Of a stretch of 64,000 nucleotides of DNA, positions 1-11,424 are shown in pieces. The position numbers were made by a program, and so were the translations under genes. This stretch comes from Heliopora coerulea. Lineage: Eukaryota > Cnidaria > Anthozoa > Scleralcyonacea > Helioporidae. Location: assembly GCA_030142905.1 (NCBI GenBank), contig JASJOG010000033.1, forward strand, positions 1,116,001 through 1,180,000. Direction: 5' to 3'. Every line of letters begins with the position of its first letter. Within the stretch, counting starts at the first letter, position 1. The notes beneath the pieces were generated by a model that ran no database searches, was not told the origin of the DNA, and saw only the letters and a list, made by a program, of their open reading frames with translations.

Positions 1-390
1 AATGAATGCTTTCTTTCTCAAGCGCGGTATTTCGATTCACTAAAATAAATCTTCCTCGTTTAAGCATTTTTTTCATATAGTTAATCATATGTACCTGACG
101 TTGTATTCCTTCCTCTGAAGTTCATTCTATTGATCACATTTAGTCCAAATGTTTCAGAGGTATATCTTGGAAAAAACGGCATTATTGAGTAAGTTATACT
201 TATGTTTATACTTGCTAACGGACGGAGGAAAGTAGAAAAGTACCTGGTCTGAGATTCAATTTTCTCTAGAATATGCTTCTTTATGTGGGAAGGAATGTGA
301 GATTACTGTTTGACCTAATAACTGAAGTCCTAAATACACAATTAAATTGCTATCGGATAGTGGCAAGATATTCGTGGATAAATTACAATG

Positions 391-434
391 TTGGTTTGGT
401 TGGTTGGTTGGTTGGTTGGTTGGTTGGTTGGTTT
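391..434. repeat. (TTGG)n microsatellite
   Basis: About ten tandem copies of TTGG/GGTT lie just upstream of the duplicated HIBADH exon. Open frames over it are low-complexity artefacts. Confidence 0.9.
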
Positions 435-460
435 TCTCTAAATTCAAAGGACTGTTATAG

Positions 461-571
461 AAGGATCCTTGCCTGTTTCCTGTAGTGCTATCATCCCAGA
501 CGTTGCGAGGAAAGTAGCTTCAAAAGCTGATCAGAAAGGCGCTATTTACTTAGATGCGTTTCTTTTGACTA
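461..571 (+). pseudogene. Decayed tandem copy of a HIBADH exon
   Basis: This stretch aligns over its whole length with the real exon at 598-708, including the block GTAGCTTCAAAAGCTGA and the end TACTTAGATGC. It is preceded by a plausible acceptor (TTATAG) and stays open in the matching frame, reading ..VASKADQKGAIYLDA... Unlike the real exon it lacks the DSST and PVSGG motifs of the hydroxyisobutyrate dehydrogenase family, and there is no GT donor where the real exon has GGAG|GTAAAT. I infer an exon duplication that has lost splicing competence and catalytic sequence. A surviving alternative exon using a downstream donor is possible but less likely. Confidence 0.75.
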
Positions 572-597
572 ATCTACTTTTCAAAGGGCTGCTGCAG

Positions 598-708
598 AAG
601 GATGCCTGTTTATCGACAGTAGTACTATCAATCCAGAAGTTGCGAAGGAGGTAGCTTCAAAAGCTGAAGAGAAAGGTGCTACTTACTTAGATGCCCCTGT
701 CTCTGGAG
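598..708 (+). CDS. HIBADH: HIBADH exon ([15 protein letters not shown])
   Basis: The acceptor is CTGCAG|AAGG and the donor GGAG|GTAAAT. It enters with two bases of a split codon and leaves in phase 1. It encodes the FIDSST and PVSGG signatures. Confidence 0.9.
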
Positions 709-2763
709 GTAAATAAAATAGTGTAACAAATTAAATGGTGATAACTAAGTTAGATATGGGGTTTTAATAAACAGGGAATTGAAAGAACGACCCAAACCCC
801 TATGAAAAAATTTAGAAATTTGGGTTTTCCATCTATTCTGAATCATATCTAATGAAAGCTAGACTTAGAGTGCCACAAGACTTCTCGTTCTTAGGTCACC
901 TATCTCGATTTCCTATTCTGATGTCTCAGTCCCTGAGTTTCCATTCCCAGTTTCTCATTTTTGTGTACCCATTCATTGTTATCTTACTAACTGTATTACG
1001 CGAAAAGATCAATTATCCAGTGATGATAATAAAAAAGGACTAATCATGAAACACTCGAAGCGATTTGGTACAAGATTTGCGACTCTTTTATGTGCCTCAT
1101 GCATGTGCATAATTGTAGGTGTGATTGCCGCAAAGAATGCAACTTTATCTTTCCTTGTTGGTGGCAGTAAATCAGGTTTCGAAAGAGCAAAACCAATCCT
1201 AGAATGCATGGGCCAAAATATCTTTCATTGCGGTGGCACCGCCTCTGGACAGGTATGATGAAAATAATATTGACACCCTTGGACGACCTTTTGGTCATTT
1301 TAAAACTGCAATATATGTTTTTCTCTCCATTAGGCCGCGAAAATTTGCAATAATTTACTGTTAGGAATTTCAATGATCGGAACTTCAGAAGCTATGAATC
1401 TGGGCATGAAACTTGGACTGGATCCTAAATTACTCGCGAACATTATCAACAGAAGCTCGGGGAAGTGTTGGTCTAGTGAGCTTTATAATCCGTGTCCTGG
1501 AGTTCTGGAAAATGTTCCTTCAAGTAATAACTATCAAGGGGGTTTTGGAACCGCGCTAATGGCTAAGGTAAGGAAAAACATCTTTTATTGGCCCAAAGAA
1601 GTGGATAGGTTTGAATAATTTTTGTTTTCGAGTCTTGCTCAGAAACTGCCGTATTCGCATGAACATACTCAAACACAAAGGCAAATCCGCCAACGTGCGC
1701 ATGTTTGTTGGTCTTTATGTCGAAAATGGGTAAAAGAAGGCATAGCAGAGAAAATGTTGGGCATGTTCGTCCTTACATGTGACCAAGTCTGCCAGGATTC
1801 GCATTTTGATTATACTTGCCTGTCACTTATAAAGAGTGTTTTATTTCCGGCGGTGCCTTATTCCTATGCTTACCCTTTTCTTATAAATGTTTCCAGTGAA
1901 ACGATTTGAAGACAGTGTTCGGAATAAATTTTTTGACAGAAAACTATTCGAAAAAATATGGAAACCGATGCGGTCAAGTTTATACATAATCAAACAATTT
2001 ACGAAGAAACTCGTTCTCTGACCAAGAAATTTAATTGCAAAGAGCAATCTGCTGTTAGTCTAAAGCCTTCATCGGGTTACAAAATGAATAGAAAAACCCC
2101 TCTATATATACAAAAGGGAAACAATGTAACAAGCTATAAATATATATACATACGTACATACATATGTATATATATATATAGTGTGGGTGTGAATACGCGT
2201 AGAAATAAATTAAAAGTAAGTCCATTAGTGGGTGCATAATTGTTTTTTCAAAAGAATGCCATATTGTCCTGGAAGAGGTTTCCAGTTGTTGTAGGCTTCT
2301 TTAGTTAGTCCTGTGTGTTAAAATTCCTGTGTTTTCCTGTCGAAAGCTGTAGACTGACAGTTGAAAACTCGTCGCAATTAAATTTTTTTGGCCAGAGAAC
2401 GTGTTTCTTTTTATATTATTTGATTATGAATAAACTATTCGTTCTCTTTGATTTGGATGAAAAACGCTATCGTGTAAGATCAGTAATAACTATATTGTAT
2501 GCTAAGAAGTATTGAGATTTTTCCATTACGCTTAATGGAAGAAGACTGGCCTCTCTCTACTCTCAATACGTACGCTTCAACTGAAGCTGCTCATTCTCCT
2601 CCTTTTTTAGGATTTAGGTTTAGCACAAGATGCTGCTACTGTCACAAAATCAGCCACACCTTTGGGATCATTAGCCCACCAGATCTACCGGATTATGTGT
2701 AACCAAGGCTATGCACACCTGGACTTTTCGTCGTCGTTTAAATTTCTACGGGAAGACGAATAA
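598..2763 (+). CDS. HIBADH: 3-hydroxyisobutyrate dehydrogenase, 3' part of gene (4 exons)
   Basis: HIBADH oxidises 3-hydroxyisobutyrate to methylmalonate semialdehyde with NAD+ in the mitochondrial matrix, in valine catabolism. Four exons (598-708, 1119-1252, 1334-1567, 2611-2763) join in frame through GT-AG introns to give the C-terminal 210 residues; the usual animal protein is about 336 residues, so the N-terminal Rossmann half is outside the window. Visible family motifs are FIDSSTI, the substrate-binding DAPVSGG, the FLVGG strand, AAKICNN with the catalytic lysine, [12 protein letters not shown], the NNYQGGFG loop and DLGLAQDA. It ends [11 protein letters not shown]. No lesion is seen in these exons. 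The last intron carries a foldback repeat. I see no clear AATAAA just after the stop. The identification is secure; orthology versus a close paralogue cannot be settled here. Confidence 0.93.
1119..1252 (+). CDS. HIBADH: HIBADH exon ([16 protein letters not shown]..)
   Basis: The acceptor is ATTGTAG|GTG and the donor ACAG|GTATGA. It completes the split Gly codon and encodes the end of the Rossmann domain up to GGTASGQ. It leaves in phase 0. Confidence 0.92.
1334..1567 (+). CDS. HIBADH: HIBADH exon ([17 protein letters not shown])
   Basis: The acceptor is CCATTAG|GCC and the donor TAAG|GTAAGG; 78 codons. It contains the catalytic-lysine helix AAKICNN and the conserved loop [11 protein letters not shown]. 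Confidence 0.94.
1958..2450. repeat. Foldback repeat in last HIBADH intron
   Basis: About 100 bp at 1958-2075 is repeated in inverted orientation at about 2340-2450; both share GCAATTAAATTT, CAGAGAACG and TTTGATTATG. The loop holds a TATA/CATA microsatellite (about 2138-2182). Arm identity is moderate, so this is probably an old MITE. Confidence 0.65.
2611..2763 (+). CDS. HIBADH: HIBADH terminal coding exon
   Basis: The acceptor is CCTTTTTTAG|GAT. Fifty codons run from [20 protein letters not shown] to FKFLREDE, then TAA at 2761-2763. Confidence 0.93.
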   Translation, partial: DLGLAQDAATVTKSATPLGSLAHQIYRIMCNQGYAHLDFSSSFKFLREDE

Positions 2764-2979
2764 ATGTGCATTCCTCACTTCAAACAACGTTTTATTCATC
2801 AGAACTTTCCCTGACAACGTCGGCAATCAAAGAGAAAACCGAAACAGCGTGAAACATAAAATTGCAATTCGGCGCAATGTCTTAATATAGTGAGAATAAT
2901 AGAAATTACTGAATTTACGAGTGTCTTTGATTTTACAAGCCAGGAGAAAATTTCTCTAAGAACGTAAAATCAAAAAAGT

Positions 2980-3055
2980 GAGTCGATCTGAGCGGGATTC
3001 GAACTTGCATCTTCAGGTTTCTGGACCATTGCTCTACCACTCGCTCTATCGAGTC
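2980..3055 (-). pseudogene. tRNA-like relic with Pol III signals
   Basis: On the minus strand a 76-nt segment has near-complementary ends (7 of 8 pairs), an A-box-like TGGTAGAGC and a perfect B-box core GTTCGAATC, followed by a T-run as terminator. The D-stem (GAGC against GAGC) and the T-stem do not pair properly and no clean anticodon stem can be drawn. I read it as a tRNA pseudogene or the head of a tRNA-derived SINE, not a working tRNA. Confidence 0.6.
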
Positions 3056-4208
3056 AATTATAGCAGCCGTATAGTCGTTTAATCCATTAAAACCGCACGA
3101 AATATTCTCACGACAGCTTAATTCGTATCCGTGAGAATATGCATTGCTTCGATTTTATTTCAGAATCATCTCAGGTGTAAGATGAAGAGAAAATTTCATG
3201 ATTAACCAATGATTAATCATGAATTTTTCCCTCTGAGTAAACCTATGTTGACTCAGTAGACCTATACTGCCTGAGTAAACTTATACCTTCCCAGTAAATG
3301 TACACTGTTCAACCGACAGGCTTTGTGTACTATTCTTGTTATTGAATTGTCAAGTTAGGGCCCATTTACACGATATGATTTACCACTTCTTCACCGAGGG
3401 TGAGGTCTGTACTACTAAAGTATCGGACGGCTGTTTTTCAGTACGGACCGAGACCAGTGCAGCGAGTTGAGGACCATTCAAAAACAAAGGTTCGCTATTT
3501 CACTAGTACAGACCGAACAAGCGAAATCAATAAATAGTTTATTATATGGCTTTACTGAAATATAAATGACAAGTGCAGAAGTACAGAACATCAAATAAAA
3601 ACTTGCAATTCTGTCGTCATTTCATTTAAAATTTCGTTATCAACTTCACTGTGCATGGTTACTTTGCCTTTTCTGACTGTTTATAATACGTCTTGATATA
3701 TTGTCAACAATTTTAATTTTTATTCGACTCAAGCAACACTTTTTTAAATTTCCTTCCCTAAGGGGGCAATCAATGAACCAATCCAATTGCAAGATTTCCG
3801 TATTCGGACCGCTCGTTGCCATAGCCATATAATAATGTTGCATACGCTTGCTTGTCCTGGCGTGTGCAATGTTGCTTGAAGGACACTGTTCCTGGCTACG
3901 ATTCCCTTGCTGAGCAGACGTATATTATATAAACTGGACTGTGGGGTCTCGTTAATGATGACTGAAAACGAGTGTCGGAAGAATGGTGGTCTTTTTTCTA
4001 CACTTACCTATAACATATTCCTGGACTGCAGAGTCTCGTCATCAGTGGGTCTCGTCATCAATCACTGACAGCGAGTATCTGAAAAAAGATGACGTAAACA
4101 GGTGTCTTTTTTCTCATGACGGATACCACTGACCTCAGAAGAAAGGAACAATTAAAATCAACTGGAAATACGTGCACGCAACAACCCATCGCCCACCCTT
4201 CCAATATA
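3056..4208. other. Gene-free stretch with small repeats
   Basis: No coding exon is recognised. It holds a hairpin at about 3191-3226 (arms around TTCATGATTAA / TTAATCATGAA) and a segment at about 3360-3540 with GTACAGACCGAAC-type words that recur at 36960-37080 and about 37310-37400. Two related copies of a GGACTG..GTCTCGT unit lie at 3940-4060. Probably degenerate dispersed repeats. Confidence 0.4.
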
Positions 4209-5042
4209 CAGTGCGACCTCTATTAAGCGGCCACCTATTAAGCGGCCACCTTCCATTAAACGGCCACTTTCTAAAGTCCCGAATTATTTGTCACTAAAAT
4301 GCTGTATTTGATACCTCTATTCAACGGCCACCTCCATTAAGCGGCCGCGGCCACCTTTTCGTTGTTGCAAGGTCATTATTTATTGCTTTTTTACCTCTAT
4401 TAAGCGGCCAGCAAATTATCTTTTCAAGCGAAATAGTGACAGGAAGACGGCAATAAGAATAGGTGATAACTGATAACGACAAGAACTGCAATTTAATCTC
4501 CATTGTAATGACAAGTCACAAGCCGCAAAATGTATACACGTGGAAATCTTTCACATCCGGTACTGAAAGCACCTACTGTTCTGTGGCACGAAAAACTACG
4601 GTATTGCTAGTCTATAAAAATCCTTGCTGCTCAAGTTTCGTTTTAAGCCATCGAATAGAGAACTCGTCTCCTTTGAAACAATACTCGCATGGGAGTTCTA
4701 AACCGTAGCCGGCCCCTCTGTTTACACGCTTGCCTTTCACAACGTCAAACAGCATTGACCGATTATTTTAAGTAAATCGTACGCCAAAGGCTTTGAACTA
4801 CAATAGATTTTACAATGAGTGTTGGTGTGAAAAAAAGGTCTAAGTTTTGTTTCATGGATTTTGTTGAATGTATCTTCACGTGTTTAACTCTTTTCAAAAT
4901 GCATTTTCCTATATAGAGTCAATAAATCACGTTGACCGCCATTTCTGTCCGATTTATATTTTACCTCTATTAAGCGGCCAACCTCTATTAAGCGGCCACT
5001 TTTCAAAGTCCCGAGGGTGGCCGCTTAATAGAGGTCGCACTG
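4209..5042. mobile_element. pogo/Tc1-like MITE
   Basis: The ends are inverted copies of CAGTGCGACCTCTATTAAGC.. (about 29 bp), each flanked by TA, as expected for a Tc1-mariner/pogo target duplication. Inside are five or more further copies of the ACCTCTATTAAGCGGCCA unit near 4230, 4315, 4392, 4970 and 4981. No transposase is present, so it is non-autonomous. Confidence 0.85.
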
Positions 5043-5044
5043 TA

Positions 5045-6220
5045 TCTCTCGAGAATCCAAATAACAATGGTAATTTTTCAAAATTCTCAAAAGGACAAAT
5101 CCTCCTGACTATAACTGCAAGAGGACATGCAATAAAAAAGTCCACACAGAATTTGGCCGCAAATAAACAACAATCCAAACTGGAAATTATTTCATATTTA
5201 AAATGCTTATAGTCATATTTACGTTTAAAATTTCAATTCAGCTTTATTAAAATAAAAAGTTCGGTGAGAATAACGTTGAACGGCTTAACAAATGGTAAGA
5301 TGTCCATCCTTACAATTAAATTATTAAACAACGAATGATACGATCAATACCCTGAATTATTTGCCGGTTTATGGTAATTCGTGTCGTTTTCCAATTAGAC
5401 TTCTCACTCATTTTGCCTTAAAGAAAGATTGTTTTATTAGATGACCAGACTTTTCGTTATAAAACTGGAGCATTCTCATAGGTTATCAAACGGATACCAG
5501 CATTACGGACAGCTCATGATTGAATATTTTTCAAACATTTTTTTTGACTTAAAAAATTAATAAATTATACTTTACCTCAAAGTTGGTTGCAAATGTCTTT
5601 AAGATCTGCTATGACAGGGCATTTTTTTAACTATATATCTGGGGGGGGCAAATGCCCCCACAGTGATCGGATTTGCTCTCATAGCCACCGTATTTCTGCC
5701 CCTGGGAATTGGGAAAATTATTTGCTGTTTAATTTTCCAAGTTGGCAAGTAAAGGGAAAATTTCCTTAAATTTTGATTTGCTGAAGAATGTTGATCGATC
5801 AGTTCTTCTATTCATTCAAAAAGAAAAATTTATTGTATGAATTAGCCTGAGAAAATGAAATCCTATCTCATGCGTGCGTTTATATCACCGAAGTGTGATC
5901 TTTTTCACGAATAATTTTCGAATTTTTTCCCGCCTCTCTCCATGCCGCACTCGCTAAATCAGTTTGATTACGTTTCCCCAAAATGTGTTTTCTACTTTCT
6001 TTTCTGCAGATTTTAAACTTAAAATACATCAAAACGCATCTCAAACTGACATATAATAAGAAACGTTCGCCTCCCCCAGGAGCCCCTGTAAGAAATTTTT
6101 TTCCCCACACATTCCTAATCTCCCCGACTCGCACCACTCAGGTAGACGGGCTACGCTAGAAGCAAATTTGATATCCCATATTTCAGAGCAATTTTTAATT
6201 TTGCCCTATGATAAGAGTTT
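5045..6220. other. Gene-free stretch
   Basis: No convincing exon, RNA gene or bounded repeat is seen. The short open frames here have no recognisable motif. Confidence 0.4.
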
Positions 6221-6530
6221 ATGCTAAGTATTCATCCGGAAGTACAAGACTTTGGTAACGAAGATGAAACGAATTACGAAATCGACGAAGTAAACAAAGA
6301 AAACATGAACGAGTTCTGCAGTTTTATCCCTGACCAAAAATCGGAAAATACAAAACATAAAGCAAAATACGACAAGCAAACCTTGTACAAGTTTTGTCGA
6401 AAGAAGAACGAGAAGAGGGAAGTAAAAGACGTACTTTTTTCAAGGCAAAACATCAATAGAAAAGAAAAATGGCGTATAAACCTGCAACTCTTGCGTATTT
6501 TCAACTAAGCATTCAGTGGCACTTCAACAC

Positions 6531-6738
6531 GGCAATCCTGTATTTTAGCGTCGGATTGGATTTGGGAAATAAAATAGCGTCGGATTCATTTTAATAGCGC
6601 TGGATTCATTTTAAAGGGTTAGGGTTAGGGTTTCGGTTTAGGTTAGGTTAGGGTTATGGTTAGGGTTAGGGTTAAGAGTATATATTTTAATCCGGCGCTC
6701 TTCATAAAATGAATCCGACGCTAAAATACAGGATTGCC
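6531..6738. mobile_element. MULE-type MITE with 9-bp target duplication
   Basis: The terminal inverted repeats GGCAATCCTGTATTTTAGCG.. (27 bp) are perfect and flanked on both sides by CTTCAACAC (6522-6530 and 6739-6747). A 9-bp duplication is typical of Mutator-like elements. The centre is a TTAGGG array. It interrupts the DUF3504 relic, whose frame reads across the insertion if one duplication is removed. Confidence 0.9.
6614..6675 (+). repeat. Interstitial TTAGGG-like array
   Basis: About ten perfect or near-perfect TTAGGG units form the core of the MITE at 6531-6738. It is internal to a transposon, so it is not a telomere. Confidence 0.9.
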
Positions 6739-6856
6739 CTTCAACACAAAGGGTTCAACAGTAAATTTACTCACAGAGGACTTTAAACTTTCCTGAGAGG
6801 TTTTAAAATCCTAATGAAAGCATTACCGGTCGAATACGGTAAAGGTCATGCACAAA

Positions 6857-7220
6857 CATTGAACTCTAAAAAGTCTGGAACGATACCTCATTATACCAAG
6901 TCTCACGAATGAACGAAGCCGACATGGGGGCAGCCATGTAGGTCAAAAACATGCATAGGGAAAAGTTGTATTGAACCCTTACTTTTCAATGACAGCTAAT
7001 TCTGACAAATATGCAGTCCTACCGACATTGTCGTCTGTTTACTAACGATAAAAAAAGAAAACTGTCAACAAATGCGAAATTTAGGCTAAGTTTTCGCAAG
7101 AGGTTGCGTGCTTTATCGAGTAGGGGACTGGGATGACCTGCAAATTGACCTACATGTCAGCCTCCATGATGGCTTCAAAATACAGCTTGCAGGTATCGTT
7201 CCAATCTTTAGAGTTCTATG
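6857..7220. mobile_element. MITE with 8-bp target duplication (hAT-like)
   Basis: The inverted ends CATtGAACTCTAAA..GGAACGATACCT extend imperfectly for about 90 bp. Both ends are flanked by TGCACAAA (6849-6856 and 7221-7228). An 8-bp duplication suggests hAT; the terminal bases do not settle the family. Confidence 0.82.
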
Positions 7221-7920
7221 TGCACAAATCACTCTTGAAGTGAGAAAGACTCAAGCGGACAACTGTTTTGCCGAAGGATAATTTGGTGATCAAAAACAAG
7301 TAGCTTTGCAGCGAATTACCTGCTGGCTGTTTACCTTGTATTTTTGTTTCGAGCCAAAAATACATCCTAACGTCTTCAATGGGGTGGCATTTCATAGCGA
7401 AAAAAATCCTGATTGAGGCGATGAAATCTTTGTGTGGAAAGCGGAGAAAGCATCCAAAGACTGTCATGGCCTGGACAACTCTTCTGGATGACGAGTGTTC
7501 TATCCCACTTCTCAAACAATTGACCATGAACGCTGTTCGGTTAAATACTGCAAAATGTTCAAAAATAATCGTCCTACAGAGATGAATGAACCAGAATCTT
7601 CATTCTACTTTACCAATAAACACCAGCAAAATCGAGGAGGTAATATTTTGTACAAGAAGTTTCCCTTAGGGAAGAATGAAGTCGGGAAGCTACTTTTCAA
7701 AGCTGCTCAAAGCAATTCCGTTCGCAGAACTTGTACTTCAAAGCTACTCGATTCAGACTTACCTGTGATTGTGCAGCTCAGGTAAGTGGTCACCAGAACG
7801 TTAAAAATGCCTAAGATTTATACTAATCGACATCTATTGAACTTCAGCAAAGAATGTCGTTTTAATACAGTGAGTCGCTTAGCAAATGTACTGACAGCAA
7901 GCGAGTTCCCTTACGTCTTT

Positions 7921-9560
7921 TGTTCATATAAATGAGAAAGAACCAAGACAAAGCGTTGCTACAAAAAGTGAACAGTTGGCAAATGCATATTCCAAGGAGC
8001 TAACTTTGAGAACTGCTCTGTCAAGTCATAAATTGTCCAGTTACTGAGTTGGCGAAACCAGTCGCAGACACCAAGAAAACCATTTCCTTTGCCGGTCTTA
8101 AATCATTTACTGGCTTCAGTGTTCAAATAATGTAAACAACTTGCGAGAGATCCATACAAGGGAAAAAAGAACGAGACCAAATCGATTTGCTTCAATACGG
8201 TACCTAAGTACGGTTTGTTCAACAACATACCAGTCCCCGAGCTTGCACACAACATTTTTGAGTGACCGCAATCCATGGATATATATATACATAGAAAGAT
8301 ACATACACAAAGCGAAAATTTTTCTTCCTAGTCACCACGCGTGTAACAGGACTCCACGCACGTCAAGATTAGTACGCTCGCACCGCGCTTCGCGCGGTGG
8401 GCGAGGGGATAACTGTATGATACACCTGGACAAAAGGTTCGCTTATGAAAGTTGTTTTACACGGGGTTACTGTTCGTATCGATGAATTTCTCTCATTCTA
8501 AACTGCTGGTTGTGGTTTTTCCATAACTACGAACAAAACGACTTGTTAAACTTGTTAATCTAATAATCTTCCCGTTGGTTATTTTCCTTTGAAAAAACTT
8601 ACCAAATAGTGTCATTTAGTATATAAGTGAATGGTTACATAAAAGATCCCAATTTGCAAATGAGAAAGGTTTAACGTTATAAAAAACAGATAAAACGTAG
8701 CGCAAAGAATCCTTTCCCAAACGAGCCTTCGTACCTCTTGTAATTGAGTTATAAATCATATGTCAGCGGTTGGTCACAATGTTAAAAAGGATCTCGGCTG
8801 ACGCCATTTTTTTCCGACACTGGGCAGACTCGCAGTCCAGTTGTATTATACAGGTTTGTACCGTGAACGTGCCAGTGACTTAGTTGCATACATCACAACG
8901 AACAATCGTATACAACAGCAGTATCCTGTAGATAGGGGCCCCGGGGTTTACTCTAAAAATTAGTCCGTCCATCCGTCAGATCAATTTCAGGAAACTAATC
9001 TGGTCGATTTAGGCGTTACTTATTTTAATATTTGATGAAAATACGTAAGATGAAAGATAACCGAAAATAAACATCTTAAAAACTCAAAAATATAAGCCAA
9101 AATAAAACAACAGCATGAATTATAATATTTCAACTATGTTGCAAAGTTATTATGTACCAAATTACATCATTCAGACACCCACAATCTTTAAATTTACTGG
9201 AAGGATGACATCATTGGACAACTCTATTTACAATAACAGTAGCAGCGCCATCCACAGTGATGATAGAATATCTTATTGTCGTGTAGTTGCTGGAAAATAA
9301 CTGTCAGCTCTCTCCTACATGTTTAGGTCCGACACTCCAGCGTGCTGAATACTACTTACAGAATTTTCAAGGTCTGTAATATGTAATTGTTTCGTCCATA
9401 GGAATGTACAGGCATGAATTTAGAAGTTTTGAAAGATTATGTTCCTAACGTTTGAAAAGGGGAAAATTCCTGCAATTTTTACAGTCAAGGGGGTGTTACC
9501 GCAATACTGCTCGCATGAGACTAAATCTAAGGCAAGCAATGACTCATTTTTGTTAATTTA
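7921..9560. other. Gene-free stretch
   Basis: No exon is supported. A GC-rich hairpin (ACCGCGC/GCGCGGT) lies at about 8381-8400 and short TATA/CATA runs near 8278-8310. The rest is unassigned. Confidence 0.35.
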
Positions 9561-9699
9561 AATTCAAATCAACCAGAATTTAAAGAAAAGGCACATGGAG
9601 ATTGATCCAAGAAAATATAGTCAAGCAAGTGTTCCTTAGTGGTTGGTCCGTCTCCTTTGTGAATCGAGGATCTGAAAGGCAATTGTCGATGAGTGTAAG

Positions 9700-9935
9700 T
9701 ATTAAAGAAATAATGAAGTGAATAAATAAATAAACGAGTAAATAAGTAAATAAACAAAAAAGAAGGAGAAGAAGAAAGAAAGGAAATAAATTTATAAATA
9801 AGTAAATATATAAATAAATAGAGACAGACAGGTAGGTAGGTAGGTGGGTGGGTGGGTCGGTGGGTACGTAAGTGGGTATTTGGGTTGGTAGGTAGGCAGA
9901 CTGACAGAAAGGCAGACGAATGGACAGACAGACGG
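9700..9935. repeat. Low-complexity purine-rich tetranucleotide tract
   Basis: Runs of AAATA/GAAGAA give way to GGTAGGTAGGTGGGTGGG and GACAGACAGACGG units. The long minus-strand open frames over it are compositional artefacts. Confidence 0.85.
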
Positions 9936-9999
9936 ACTGACAGGCTTGATGGGGAAAAAGAACTAGGGGAAACATAAGGGTACAACCTGGCTAGAGGGA

Positions 10000-11019
10000 A
10001 AGAACTTGATAAACAAATTTTATCCGCGTATGATTGAAACTATATGGAAAAAATCAAAAGCAAGTTTACACACAGAACCTTCCCGGCAGTAAAAGTATTT
10101 AGTGCAAATACACTAAATTGAGTGGAGTTTGACGGCATCAAACGTACGGTGCTAATTATTAAATAGGGAAATGCCTTTAAGAGTGATGGAATAATGATGC
10201 TATGCAACCAAGTGGTTGGAACTTGCATGAGGAAGTTGGATGTAAGTACGTATAGGAATCACCGAAGCTGAGGATGTCAAACATCAGGAGAGACTCGTGA
10301 GACTTATCAGGAGAGCGAGAAAAAGGTCTATATCAAAGTTTGACGGCGAGCATATAATAATTGAATTCTGAAGCAGTGGCAATTGTACGTTACGAAGCCA
10401 GAGTGATTGAAGAAACGAAAGTTGAGTTGAAGGATCTGTAGGATATCAAGTCAAGAAAGTTACTTAATGTGTACATAGCTTTTCATACCCTGGCCGATGT
10501 GGAAAGAACATATATGAAAAGATCAGAACATGCAGAACAGAACTGATTGTCTCACAGGATTTTGTCAAAACATATAAATGGTTTGTTTAAATATGTTTAA
10601 CGAGGAAATTAAAACACGGATGCACGAGTGAAACTAGAGGAGAGACCAAAAGGAATATCACAGAAAAATGAAATCTGTTTACATGAGCGCACGAGATGGG
10701 GGAGGAAGGGGGTAACTCCCCCCAAAAAAACATACAAACATGAAGACAGCGTAATTCGAGGGAAAAGGCTACCGTTTATTCGGGCAAAAGAAAATGATAG
10801 AAAATTAAATTTTAAGAAGCACATTTATCTATTAGTTTAAAAAAGTTCTGAAGCATTCTTAAATGTTATTTAATCGTTTTTGGAAATTGAGATGCAGTTT
10901 TTGCTGTAGATATCATCAGACATGGAGAAAATTCACACATTTGGTAAAAAAGGTTGATGTGACACGTATCTCTTCTAAGACTTTGACATATTACAATACC
11001 GACATCTGGCATCATCTAT
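10000..11019. other. Gene-free stretch
   Basis: No motif-bearing frame or bounded repeat is recognised. Confidence 0.35.
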
Positions 11020-11424
11020 CCTGTTCACACAACGCCAGTCAGAGAATGTGACTCCAAAATACCTTTCTGTTTACACGAATCCGTCGCAATTTAACGACGG
11101 TTTTACCAGTGTTCACACGACTCCGGACTCCTGGCAAGGTTGTTTCAAATTTCCAGTTAAGCGTAGTATTTTCTTTTTGAAAATCAAACGTTTTCCTGTC
11201 ATGCGAAAGTTTTCGCTACGTTCATCTTCCGCAGAAAGATCAAAAGAATATTATTCCACCAAAGCGTACTGCTTTCCAGTACACACCAAACCGTCTGGCT
11301 TTCCATGTCGATCTCGTCGTATGAATTTGCTTATTGAACCAAGCATTATTTGCCTTGTCTTCTCCGAATACCACTTTTCTTATTGCTGTTGCATAAATAT
11401 TTGCCAAAACCGAGAGCGTTGCAG

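Larger units (their letters stand above)
6221..7920 (+). pseudogene. DUF3504/Crypton-like recombinase relic, split by two MITEs
   Basis: Reading through frame breaks and skipping the MITEs at 6531-6738 and 6857-7220 gives a recognisable series of DUF3504 segments. These are a head with NTKHKAKYDKQTLYKFC and KKNEKREVKDV, then YKPATLAYFQLSIQ, NLLTEDFKLS, FGDQKQVALQR, NRPTEMNEPESSFYFT, YKKFPLGKNEVGKLL, RRTCTSKLLDSDLP and a frameshifted SGHQNVKNA. This family is derived from tyrosine recombinases, and many copies sit in anthozoan genomes as ZMYM/KCTD1-like genes. Several stops and at least two frameshifts disable it. The Box I region has lost its FRARDE-like arginine and the NHS histidine of the H-x-x-R box is missing. 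The family call is by motif memory, not search. Confidence 0.75.

Noticed and set aside
2980..3055. Functional tRNA gene
   Set aside because: The B-box is good but D-stem and T-stem fail to pair and no clear anticodon stem exists.
6614..6675. A true telomere or chromosome end
   Set aside because: The TTAGGG units are enclosed by perfect transposon ends and a 9-bp duplication, with unique sequence on both sides.
9569..9985. Long minus-strand open frames of 131 and 138 codons
   Set aside because: They translate tetranucleotide repeats; two overlapping frames are equally open, which is compositional.
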